This document shows positions 32,355 through 39,761 of a DNA stretch of 64,000 nt, piece after piece. The first letter of the stretch is position 1. Every line of letters begins with the position of its first letter. Made by a program: the position numbers and the translations under genes. The stretch is from CAZAMB01 sp964501365 (lineage in GTDB: Bacteria; Planctomycetota; Phycisphaerae; UBA1845), in contig CAZCST010000016.1 in NCBI GenBank assembly GCA_964501365.1, forward strand, positions 174,678 through 238,677, read 5' to 3'. Under the pieces are notes generated by a model. The model did no database searches, was not told the DNA's origin, and worked only from the letters and a program-made list of their open reading frames with translations.

Positions 32355-33698
32355 ATGCCCATGTATCGCAGCAGCCTCACCTGGACGGCGATGTTCGGCG
32401 TCATTGCGCTCATGTTCGTCAAGCTCCCGCCGATGGTGGCCAAGCAGGATTCGGTTCTCAATACGTATAGCGCCCTCGTTGAAGTGGACGCGCTGGCCCG
32501 GCAGCGATTCGTCAATGTCATCTCCGACGATCGCCTCGTGGACGGCGCGATCCGCGGCATGATGCGGCAGCTTGATCCCTATAGTGGATACATTTCGCCC
32601 GAGGAATTGCCGGGGTTTCAGCGGCGCAGTCGCGGGCAATTCTGCAGTGTGGGGCTCGAGGTGGGCCTGCGCGACGGAATCATGTCGGTCATTGCTCCGA
32701 TCGAGGGGAGTCCTGCGGCGCGGGCGGGGATGCAGGCAGGCGATCAACTATTGCGAATCGGAGGAAAGGACGTGGAGCATCTTTCCACGTTTGAAGTCGA
32801 GGAAATGCTCGTTGGCGCGCCGGAAACCAGCGTCGAACTGTACTTCCGGCGGGCGGGCGAAGCGGAGGCGCGGGACGTCGTTCTCAAACGCGAGCAGGTC
32901 TCGCTGCATACGGTTCGCGGCGTGAAGCGGCTGACGGACGGAAGCTGGGATCACTGGCTCGACCGGCAGGCGGGCGTGGGCTACATCCGCGTCAGCAACT
33001 TCCGGGAGAACACGGCTTCTGAATTCGATGCCGCGCTTGCGCAACTGAGTACGAATCAGCTTCGTACGCTGATCGTCGATCTGCGATTCAATCCGGGAGG
33101 ATTCATGCAGCAGGCGATTTCGATGTCCGATCGCTTTCTCTCGGACGGACTGATCGTTTCCACGGTCAACCGGCGCAGCGCGATCGACGAATTTCGAGCC
33201 GAGCCCAACTCCGACGATGTGAAGGTCCCGCTGGTGATCCTGATGAACGGCGGATCGGCCAGTTCTTCGGAAATCGTCGCGGGGGCGTTGCAGGCCCGAG
33301 GCCGCGCGAAAATCGTCGGCGAACGCAGCTTCGGCAAGGGCAGCGTTCAACACCTCATTCAGCTATCCGGGCATAAGGCCGCCATCAAGCTGACCGTCGC
33401 GTACTACCGCCTGCCCGACGGACGAATCATCCATCGCACGGAAAGTGGCCGGGGCGTCGCAGAGTCGGGCGAGTGGGGCATCAGGCCGGATGTCGAGGTC
33501 ATCCTCACGCCAGAAGAAAGTCACCGCATCCAGGAAGCCCGCAGGCTTCTCGACCTGCCGCCGGCCGAGTCGGTCGGCAGCGATTCTTTGCACGCAAGTT
33601 CGACCTCCGGCGACGCCTTTGACATGCATGATGACCGCCAGCTTCAAGCGGCCCTGGAACTCGCCCGCGCTGAATCCTCCGGGAACAAAGGCGGTTGA
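32355..33698 (+). CDS. S41 family C-terminal processing protease with PDZ domain
   Basis: This 447-residue periplasmic protease of the CtpA/Prc family is anchored by an N-terminal helix (LTWTAMFGVIALMFVKLP). A PDZ domain spans about 94-180 (GLEVGLRDGIMSVIAPIEGSPAARAGMQAGDQLLRIGGKDV). The protease core has VDLRFNPGGFMQQA, the catalytic Ser303 in NGGSASSSEIVAGALQ, and the general base Lys328 in ERSFGKGSVQ. Ser-Lys dyads of this kind cut hydrophobic C-termini. A C-terminal tail of about 60 residues is low in complexity. GGATTGAAACATTC precedes the ATG. Confidence 0.94.
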   Translation: MPMYRSSLTWTAMFGVIALMFVKLPPMVAKQDSVLNTYSALVEVDALARQRFVNVISDDRLVDGAIRGMMRQLDPYSGYISPEELPGFQRRSRGQFCSVGLEVGLRDGIMSVIAPIEGSPAARAGMQAGDQLLRIGGKDVEHLSTFEVEEMLVGAPETSVELYFRRAGEAEARDVVLKREQVSLHTVRGVKRLTDGSWDHWLDRQAGVGYIRVSNFRENTASEFDAALAQLSTNQLRTLIVDLRFNPGGFMQQAISMSDRFLSDGLIVSTVNRRSAIDEFRAEPNSDDVKVPLVILMNGGSASSSEIVAGALQARGRAKIVGERSFGKGSVQHLIQLSGHKAAIKLTVAYYRLPDGRIIHRTESGRGVAESGEWGIRPDVEVILTPEESHRIQEARRLLDLPPAESVGSDSLHASSTSGDAFDMHDDRQLQAALELARAESSGNKGG

Positions 33699-33774
33699 AG
33701 GGGCGACAAACCGGGGCAATGACGAAATCTGTGTTAGATGGTTTTTGCTTTTTGGGTTCCGGTTCGACGAATTC

Positions 33775-33843
33775 GTCATCCTGAGTTTAGCGAACGATCC
33801 GACCAATTCCCTTACGAGATTCTTCGCTTCGTTCAGAATGATA
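33775..33843. repeat. Interspersed repeat, complete copy
   Basis: GTCATCCTGAGTTTAGCGAA at one end and GAGATTCTTCGCTTCGTTCA at the other match the copies at 4771-4836 and 47692-47747. The ends are inverted (GTCATCCTGA/TTCAGAATGA). Confidence 0.75.
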
Positions 33844-33901
33844 GTCTGACCACCATTACACGATTGCCGTGCTGGTTCCAGGCCACTCAGGGGCGGAGAT
33901 G

Positions 33902-35015
33902 TCACTTCTGTTTTGCGGCGGCGCGGTGGCGAAGTTCGGCGTCGATAAAAGCCTGGATGTCGCCGTCGAGGACACCCTGGGTGTTCGAGGTCATGTGGCC
34001 AGTGCGCGAGTCCTTCACGCGCTGCTCGGGGTAGAGGAAGTAGCTGCGAATGGCATTTCCAAAAGCGATCTGCCCCTTCTCACTGTACATCTTCGAAAAC
34101 TCGCTATCGCGTTTGGACTGCTCCAATTGGTAGAGCTTTGCCGCCAGCATGCTACGGGCGGTGGCCCGGTTCTTATGCTGGGAGCGCTCGCTCTGGCACG
34201 CGGCCACGACGCCGGTGGGCAGGTGGGTAAGCCGCACGGCGGACGACGTCTTGTTGACGTGCTGGCCGCCCTTGCCGCCGGCGCGATACGTGTCCTCGCG
34301 GATATCCTTGTCCCAGTCGATTTCGATGGCGATGTCGTCCACTTCGGGCTGGACGTCAACGGAGGCGAAACTCGTTTCGCGTTTTCCCTGTCCGCTGAAG
34401 GGGGAAATGCGCACGAGGCGGTGCACGCCCATTTCACATGACAAATAGCCGAACGCGTAGGGAGCCTTGATGAGCAGGCTGCAGGATTGAATGCCGGCCT
34501 CCTCGCCATCGCGCATGGAGACTTCCTCGACTTCGAAACCCTGCCGCTCGCAGTATCGCAAGTACATGCGGAGCATCATCTGTGCCCAGTCGCAGGCGTC
34601 GGCGCCTCCCGCCCCGGCCTGGATATTGAAATAGCAGTTGCGCGTGTCGAAGGGCCCGGAGAGCAGGGTAAGCAATTCCACGCGGTTGATTTCAGCTTCG
34701 AGATTGGCAAGGCCCGCGTCAAGTTCGCTGCGCACGGATGCGTCGTCGGCCTCGGCGAGCAATTCAAGCATGGCGTTGTAGTCGTCAGCGTGGCGCAGGA
34801 TCTGCTGCACCGGCTCAACGACGGATTTGATGGACTTCAGCCGCGTGATCGTACCCTTGGCCGCCTCCGGGTTGTCCCAGAAGTGCGGAGCGGTCATCTC
34901 CTGATCGATGGCGGCGAGTGCTTCGAGCTTGGCAGGGAAGTCAAAGAGAGTCCCGAATGGCAATGATTCGGGCCGAGAGTTCCTTGAGTGTTGCGGATGG
35001 ATTTTCGTAAATCAT
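33902..35015 (-). CDS. prfB: Peptide chain release factor 2, programmed +1 frameshift
   Basis: RF2 ends translation at UGA and UAA. The gene starts at ATG 35015 (MIYENPSATLKELSARIIAI), runs 24 codons to an in-frame TGA at 34943-34941, and continues in the +1 frame from the Asp codon as DFPAKLEALAAIDQEM to the end, giving about 370 residues. The slip site CTTTGAC is the universal prfB autoregulatory signal: scarce RF2 lets the ribosome shift past UGA. The SPF tripeptide (RISPFSGQGKRE) and GGQ loop (AGGKGGQHVNKTSSAVRL) are intact. An ATG at 34963 in the +1 frame would give a product without the N-terminal helix and is not the real start. Confidence 0.97.
34940..34946 (-). promoter_or_regulatory. 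prfB programmed frameshift site
   Basis: On the minus strand the site reads CTT-TGA-C with the sequence CGGGACT four bases upstream as a weak internal Shine-Dalgarno. It matches the known RF2 recoding site. Confidence 0.93.
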
Positions 35016-35061
35016 AGTCATTCTCTTTGAGTAGGGTGCTGGGCGCCTTCGTGTTGTATTA

Positions 35062-36249
35062 TTACTCGACCCGCGTCATTCGTTCAATCACGATATCCTC
35101 GGCGGGCAGGGATACCTCGCCGGGGATGATCGGACTTTCGACGCGATCGGTGGCCGCAAGGGCGTCCACGATGTCGGTCCCTGTTACGACGCGGCCAAAC
35201 ACTGTGAAGCCGGAGTCATCGAGGAAACCATTCTTCTCATTGAGATTGATGAAGAATTGCGTGGAGCCCGAATCGACATTGCCGCCACGGAGGGCAAGGG
35301 CTACGGAGTAGAGTTCCCCGTTGCTCGCGCTCGTTTCGTTCTCGCTTTCGATCGTGTCATGCGTGGGTTCCACGGCAACCAGTTCACCGCCTTCGCGGCG
35401 ATACCCTCCGCCTTGCAGCACGAAGGGGTCGCACTCGCCGGTGGTTGCGTTTTCGGTGCAGGCGTTGCGATGAAAAAGCAACCCATCATAGAAGCCTTCG
35501 TCAACGTACTGCAGAAAGTTCACCATATGCCGGGGTGTGTTCTCGCCGTCGAGTTCGATCACAAAATCGCCCAGGTTGGTTTCGATGCGGACGCGGGGTT
35601 TGAGATTCACGACGGCGACGATGTCGAGATCGCGAGTCGCCGCCGGCTGGGAATCGCCCGCGAAGGAGACCGTAAGCCGTACTTTGACCGTTTCGCCGAC
35701 GCCGGCGATCAGGCTGGGAGAGGCCGACGTTGGGTTGTCGATCGTGGCCGTGCCCTGAGTCACCTCCCAAAGAAAATTCGGCGTTGGCGCAGCAGCCACC
35801 ACTTCCGCCGACAACGTGGCCGCCTCGCCGACGACGGCGTAGGGCGGCGCATCAACGGTCACAGCGGGGAGCACGTCGACTGCGACGTAGTCGGTTTGAA
35901 TTGATCCACCGCCATCGGTCACGGTGATTCGAAAGGCATAGTGGCCCGTTTCCGTCAGGCTGGAGACGGTAGTTTGGGCGGCAGTCGGACTTGCGATTGT
36001 GACCTCAGGGCCGCCGTTTTGGTCCCATCGATAAGCGATCGGCTCTGTGCCTCCGTTGGCGCTGGCCGCCAGGGTGACCGACCCGCCCTCAAACACGGTG
36101 GCAGCGTCGGACGTTGCCGTGACAGTCAAATTGCTACCGTCGTCGGGCCCTTGGACGTTGGGGTCGCGCACCTCGTCGGTGCAGGAAGTCGCCATGGCCA
36201 GAAGGCATGTCGAGAGTACAAGACAGTGCATTGTTGGTTTTTTTCTCAT
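35062..36249 (-). CDS. Lipoprotein with Ig/PKD-like domains and C-terminal cyclophilin
   Basis: This 395-residue protein begins MRKKPTMHCLVLSTCLLAMATSC, a lipoprotein-like signal with Cys23 (its -3 Ala is not ideal). Two PKD/Ig-like domains follow (VTATSDAATVFEGGSVTLAASANGG and VTVDAPPYAVVGEAATLSAEV). From about residue 213 comes a cyclophilin-type peptidyl-prolyl isomerase: IETNLGDFVIELDGENTPRHMVNFLQYVDEGFYDGLLFHR, LALRGGNVDSGSTQFFINLN and FTVFGRVVTGTDIVDAL. A loop with an acidic Cys pair (ACTENATTGECDPFV) is unusual. Start codons at 36249 and 36267 are both possible. It acts outside the inner membrane. Confidence 0.85.
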   Translation of the reverse strand: MRKKPTMHCLVLSTCLLAMATSCTDEVRDPNVQGPDDGSNLTVTATSDAATVFEGGSVTLAASANGGTEPIAYRWDQNGGPEVTIASPTAAQTTVSSLTETGHYAFRITVTDGGGSIQTDYVAVDVLPAVTVDAPPYAVVGEAATLSAEVVAAAPTPNFLWEVTQGTATIDNPTSASPSLIAGVGETVKVRLTVSFAGDSQPAATRDLDIVAVVNLKPRVRIETNLGDFVIELDGENTPRHMVNFLQYVDEGFYDGLLFHRNACTENATTGECDPFVLQGGGYRREGGELVAVEPTHDTIESENETSASNGELYSVALALRGGNVDSGSTQFFINLNEKNGFLDDSGFTVFGRVVTGTDIVDALAATDRVESPIIPGEVSLPAEDIVIERMTRVE

Positions 36250-36301
36250 CACAAGCCATCTTCGCATTGGAGCGGCGTAGGTCAACCTCCGGCTGTTACG
36301 C

Positions 36302-36994
36302 TCACCATTGGTCTGAGGTCGGGTCCCAAAAGGGTCCGCTGAGGCCGATGGAGGCAAAGATTTGCACCATCTCGTCGGGTTTCGGACGACGGGATTCGGG
36401 AGTCAGGCGATTTTCGTACCAGGTCTTGGCGAGCACCCAAAGTTGATCAAGGCGTACCAGCGGCCGGACAGGAAGTCCGCGAGCGTCGCACCACGCTTTC
36501 ACCGTCTCTTCCGACCGGAAGAGCAGCATCGTCGCTCAGGTAAAGACGATATCCGTCCACCACTTCGCGGCGGGTACCGCGAAATGTGCCATACCGTGGC
36601 ACTGGTCCGGGGCGCCGCCCCGTACCTCGAGCGTCATTGGTTCGCCCGTATGTCCATCACTTGCGTCAATCACGGCGTCGCTGTGCAGCGCGGCGGCCAC
36701 GCCGTATGCGTCCCAGACGCAGTTCGCGTAGTATTCGCGGCCCTTGGCGTGGACAAGAAAATCCGTCGGGACGCCGGAAAACGGCGGGGCCATCCGAATT
36801 CTCGTCGGGTCATTGGGTTCGAGTACGAGAAGGCGGTTGGTACGCAGGCGTTGGAAAGCAGCCTGTACTTTGTCGGCGGACTCGTTCATTTCCGCGGCGG
36901 TCTGCGTCGCGTCCGGCACACGCCCGGCGTCGGCGGTCAGTCGATAGACGGCTGTTTTGACGGAAGTATCGAAGTCCATACGTTTCTCAATCAT
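36302..36994 (-). CDS. MerB-like organomercurial lyase selenoprotein (Sec153)
   Basis: Read with the UGA at 36538-36536 as selenocysteine, the gene gives 230 residues from ATG 36994 to TGA 36302. An N-terminal winged-helix-like part (1-60) is followed by RIRMAPPFSGVPTDF, YYANCVWDAYGVAAAL (C92, D95), HFAVPAAKWWTDIVFT-U-ATMLLFRSEETVKAWC and the tail WYENRLTPE...IFASIGLSGPFW. MerB uses Cys96, Asp99 and Cys159 to cut C-Hg bonds; here C92, D95 and U153 fall at almost the same spacings. Family sequence continues on both sides of the UGA in one frame. A SECIS-type hairpin follows. The ATG overlaps the upstream stop (ATGA), so it is translationally coupled to the RF-like gene. The metal substrate is inferred, not shown. 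Confidence 0.87.
36506..36523 (-). promoter_or_regulatory. Bacterial SECIS hairpin of the MerB-like gene
   Basis: On the minus strand CTCTTCC-GGTC-GGAAGAG is a perfect seven-base-pair stem. Its loop starts with G, 19 bases after the UGA, within the 16-37 range of the bacterial SECIS model. The loop core GGTC is the same as in the SelW-like gene. Confidence 0.75.
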
Positions 36995-37521
36995 TGTCGC
37001 AACGGCTTGAGTCCCGCCGCCGCGCGAAGTTGGTTTACGCATTGCCAGAGTTTTGGATCATTTTGCAGGAAACTCACCAGGTGACTCGTTGGAATCGCCA
37101 GGACCCTGGCGGCTTCGCTCAGGCGGACGCCTTCCGTTTGGAGCACGTCCAGAATTTCGGCGACGACGAGCGGATATCGCGCATCGCGTTTGCCCACGTT
37201 GATGTGGGTCGCGTCATTCAGACAGGACTTCAAGGTCTCGCTGGGCTGGTAGTCGTCGCGAATCGGGTATCGGACGGTCAGGGCAATCGCGGCGCGAAGG
37301 CGACGCACGGCACGGGCCTTGTTGACGTGCTGCGAACGATCTTCGACGGCCGTGACGATGACGCCGGTAGGCTGGTGCCGGAGTCGCACGCCGGAACTGG
37401 TCTTGTTTCGTTTTTGTCCGCCGGGTCCGCTGGAGCGAAAAGTGTCCAATTCGCACTGCCGAAGCAGCGATGGATCATCGAGATTCAGGAATTCTCTGGC
37501 CGTCAGACGCTGCGTCGTCAT
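36991..37521 (-). CDS. Release-factor-like protein with GGQ motif
   Basis: This 176-residue protein carries a class I release-factor GGQ domain near its start: CELDTFRSSGPGGQKRNKTSSGVRLRHQPTG (GGQ at 34-36), followed by AVEDRSQHVNKARAVRRLRAAIAL. It lacks the SPF/PxT codon-recognition domain, so it resembles ArfB/YaeJ- or PrfH-type factors that free stalled ribosomes. The C-terminal half (VVAEILDVLQTEGVRLSEAARVLAIPTSHLVSFLQ) is helix-turn-helix-like and is not part of ArfB. Its ends overlap both neighbours by ATGA. The link to a selenoprotein downstream may be chance. Confidence 0.88.
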   Translation of the reverse strand: MTTQRLTAREFLNLDDPSLLRQCELDTFRSSGPGGQKRNKTSSGVRLRHQPTGVIVTAVEDRSQHVNKARAVRRLRAAIALTVRYPIRDDYQPSETLKSCLNDATHINVGKRDARYPLVVAEILDVLQTEGVRLSEAARVLAIPTSHLVSFLQNDPKLWQCVNQLRAAAGLKPLRQ

Positions 37522-37865
37522 TTCTGTGTCCGGGCGAGCGCGCGCTGGATGGATTCGATTAATGTGGGCAACTCTTTTGTGATCGCGTTCCAGACCTGGT
37601 CGTAGTCAATGTCGAAATAGCCATGAACGATTCGGTTGCGCATCGCTATGATCTGATCCCAGGGAAGTTCCGGTATTGTCAAGCGGGTTTGGCCGCCTAC
37701 GCGTCCTGCGGCTTCGCCTACAATCTCCACACATTTGAAGAGGCCCAGTGCCCAAATGTGATCTCGATCCAGATCAGCACGTGATCTCCCGCGCGATGCC
37801 TCGAAGGCCTCGTTGGCTGCATCAAGCATGTCCCTGAGAAGGACCAAGTCATCGCGACGCGTCAT
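37518..37865 (-). CDS. hepT: HepT-family toxin (DUF86)
   Basis: This 115-residue HEPN-domain protein has the RX4-6HXY motif as R76-NRIV-H81-G-Y83 (RNRIVHGYFDIDY) and the KCVEIVGEAAGRV helix typical of HepT. Such toxins are RNases or are inactivated by AMPylation by the partner MntA. I set the start at ATG 37865 (MTRRDDL), 17 bases inside the end of mntA, because the HEPN helix starts there. The stop overlaps the RF-like ATG. Confidence 0.92.
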   Translation of the reverse strand: MTRRDDLVLLRDMLDAANEAFEASRGRSRADLDRDHIWALGLFKCVEIVGEAAGRVGGQTRLTIPELPWDQIIAMRNRIVHGYFDIDYDQVWNAITKELPTLIESIQRALARTQK

Positions 37866-38157
37866 ATTGCGGCACAGCCTCGTCAAGAATTGCGTCTCGA
37901 AAATGGCGGCTTAATTCGGCAGGAGTACGGAGATCGACTTTGCGCCCCAATAGCTGGGATAATTCAAGCTCCAATCCAGCCATTCCAAAAAGCCCCGGGA
38001 CACGGTCTGGTTGAAATTCGACAAGTATGTCAATGTCGCTGTTGATACGGAAGTCATCGCGCAGGACCGAGCCAAACAGGCTAAGGCGTGCAATCGCATT
38101 CCGCGCGCAAAATTCTTCAATAACGTCTCGTTCCAAGCTGATGCCGTGATAGACCAT
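37849..38157 (-). CDS. mntA: MntA-family nucleotidyltransferase antitoxin
   Basis: This 102-residue minimal nucleotidyltransferase has LSLFGSVLRDDFRINSDIDILVEF, the GSX10DXD motif (G29-S30, D41, D43). MntA antitoxins AMPylate HepT on tyrosine. It lies 23 bases after fabI and overlaps hepT, so the TA pair is inserted within an operon of housekeeping and translation genes. The start is at ATG 38157. Confidence 0.92.
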   Translation of the reverse strand: MVYHGISLERDVIEEFCARNAIARLSLFGSVLRDDFRINSDIDILVEFQPDRVPGLFGMAGLELELSQLLGRKVDLRTPAELSRHFRDAILDEAVPQYDASR

Positions 38158-38180
38158 AAATGCGTATCGAATTCCTTATG

Positions 38181-38960
38181 CTACAATCCGACGATGTTGT
38201 AGCCGCAATCAACGAAGAGCGTTTCGCCGGTGACGGCGGTCGATAGATCGCTTGCAAGGTACACGGCCGTCTTCCCAACTTCTTCGGCGGTGACGTTGCG
38301 ATGAAGCGGGGCTTTCTTTTCGACCCAGGTGAAAATCTCGTCGATCCCCCCAACGGCCATTGAAGACAGCGTCTTGATCGGCCCGGCCGAGATCGCATTC
38401 ACACGGATGCCGGATTCGCCGAGTTCCAGCGCGAGGTAGCGCGTGCAGGCTTCGAGAGCGGCCTTGGCCACTCCCATGACGTTGTAACCGGGGACGGCTT
38501 TGTCACTGCCATAATAGGTCATGGCCAGAATTGATCCGCCGCGCGGCATCAATTCCTTCGCCCGCCGACCCATGGCCACCAGCGAATAGGCGGAAATGTC
38601 CAGAGCCTGGGCGAACACTTCGCGAGGCGTGGAGGCGAACGCGCCGTGCTTCAGGTAGGCACGGTCGGCGAAGGCTAGCGAATGTACAACGAAGTCGATG
38701 GTGTCGAACTTTTCGCGGACGGCGGCGAAGGTCGCATCGAGGTCGGCGTCCTTGGATACGTCACAAGGCATTAACCACGGGTTTCCAACGCCGGTATCCT
38801 CCAGCGCCTTCTGAACCCGCCGCTCGTTCTTTTCGCCTGGCAGGTACGGAAACCCACACACTGCCCCCTCGGCCAGGAAGGCCTTGGCGATGTGGCAGGC
38901 GATGCTGCGATCGTTGGCGATGCCGAAAACCAGACCCTTGCGACCTTCGAGTAATCCCAT
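38181..38960 (-). CDS. fabI: Enoyl-ACP reductase FabI
   Basis: FabI reduces enoyl-ACP with NADH in fatty acid synthesis. This 259-residue protein has the divergent SDR cofactor motif GLVFGIANDRSIACHIAKAF, DVSKDADLDATF, FVVHSLAFADRAYLKHG, the catalytic pair Tyr and Lys in TYYGSDKAVPGYNVMGVAKAALE, and VNAISAGPIKTLSS. AAGGAGG lies six bases before ATG 38960, which settles the start. It is the first gene of the run through to the MerB-like gene. Confidence 0.97.
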   Translation of the reverse strand: MGLLEGRKGLVFGIANDRSIACHIAKAFLAEGAVCGFPYLPGEKNERRVQKALEDTGVGNPWLMPCDVSKDADLDATFAAVREKFDTIDFVVHSLAFADRAYLKHGAFASTPREVFAQALDISAYSLVAMGRRAKELMPRGGSILAMTYYGSDKAVPGYNVMGVAKAALEACTRYLALELGESGIRVNAISAGPIKTLSSMAVGGIDEIFTWVEKKAPLHRNVTAEEVGKTAVYLASDLSTAVTGETLFVDCGYNIVGL

Positions 38961-39163
38961 GCGTTCCTCCTTCGTGGAAAAAGACATTTTCCGGTCCAAC
39001 AAACTCTGATGCAAGTTTCTATCCGCAGAATACGCAGATGGACGCAGATGAAGACGAAAAACGATGACTTTGGCTACCCTTTTGTGTGGCAGATACGGAA
39101 AATCGACAATCGCAAATCGACAATTCCTGCGGATTTCGACGCATCCTAAAGGGCGTCGCTCAC

Positions 39164-39192
39164 TCGATTTGGAGCGGAATTCCGTCTATGAT
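39164..39192 (+). promoter_or_regulatory. Promoter of rnpB
   Basis: TATGAT (39187-39192) lies six bases before the RNase P 5' end, with TCGATT (39164-39169) 17 bases further upstream as a weak -35. Confidence 0.5.
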
Positions 39193-39339
39193 GTCTTGGT
39201 TCCGGTGGAGTGGGCGAAGGCGATCGCTCGGAGAGCCATGCTCTTCGGGAGGAAAGTCCGAACTGGACAGGGTACGGTGGTTGGTAACGCCAACCCGGCG
39301 CGAGCCGAGGGACAGTGCCACAGAAAACAGACAGCCTGG

Positions 39340-39422
39340 GAAACGCCGAAACGTGGAAAAGCCCAAACGCCGAAATTCGTTTCTTGTTTCGGTGTTTCCG
39401 AGTTTCCGTGTTTCGGCGTTTC
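39340..39422. repeat. Inverted repeat extending RNase P helix P12
   Basis: GAAACGCCGAAAC (39340-39352) and GTTTCGGCGTTTC (39410-39422) pair perfectly. The DNA between is AAAC/GTTTC-rich and unlike conserved RNase P sequence. Confidence 0.75.
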
Positions 39423-39603
39423 TCCGGTGATGGTGAAAAGGTGCGGTAAGAGCGCACCGCGCGGGTGGTGACATCCGCGGCACGGCAAACCCCACCGCCA
39501 GCAAGCCCAAATAAGCAGCCAGAGGCGGCCCGTCTCGCTACGAGCTGCGGGTAGGGTGCTCGAGCCTGCGGGCGACCGCAGGCCCAGACAAATGATCGTC
39601 GGG

Positions 39604-39705
39604 CGGAGAATGCTGAATGGTGAATGCGGAATGCTGAATTAGGGTGCCGATCCGAATCGGTTCCCATTCAAACGCGCTTCGACTTTCGCCCTTCGACATT
39701 CTCCG
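39604..39705. repeat. Repeat inserted near the RNase P 3' end
   Basis: CGGAGAATG (39604-39612) and CATTCTCCG (39697-39705) close an arm of about 100 bases between conserved elements. It contains GAATGCGGAATGCTGAATTA, akin to the element at 9588-9656. Confidence 0.7.
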
Positions 39706-39761
39706 TCAACAGAATTCGGCTTACCCGCCCACTCCGCCGGAACCAGATTCATCCACGGAGA

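Larger units (their letters stand above)
39198..39744 (+). ncRNA. rnpB: RNase P RNA with two inserted repeats
   Basis: RNase P RNA is the catalytic RNA that removes tRNA 5' leaders. The bacterial A-type core is plain: GAGGAAAGTCCGAACTGGAC, GGTAACGCCAACCC, AGTGCCACAGAAAACAGAC, GGTAAGAGCGCACCG, GACAAATGATCGTC and ACAGAATTCGGCTTAC. The ends (39198-39216 and 39726-39744) pair over 19 bases as helix P1. At about 547 bases it is longer than the usual 350-400, because repeat-derived arms extend two peripheral helices: a 13-bp stem at 39340-39422 in the P12 position and an arm bounded by CGGAGAATG/CATTCTCCG at 39604-39705. Confidence 0.96.

Noticed and set aside
36302..36529. An independent 75-residue gene starting at ATG 36529
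   Set aside because: It is in the same frame as the upstream MerB-like part, three codons after the UGA, has no ribosome-binding site, and begins inside conserved family sequence.
39064..39667. Several overlapping frames of 100-170 codons on both strands
   Set aside because: They lie on RNase P RNA and its repeats; none has protein family features.
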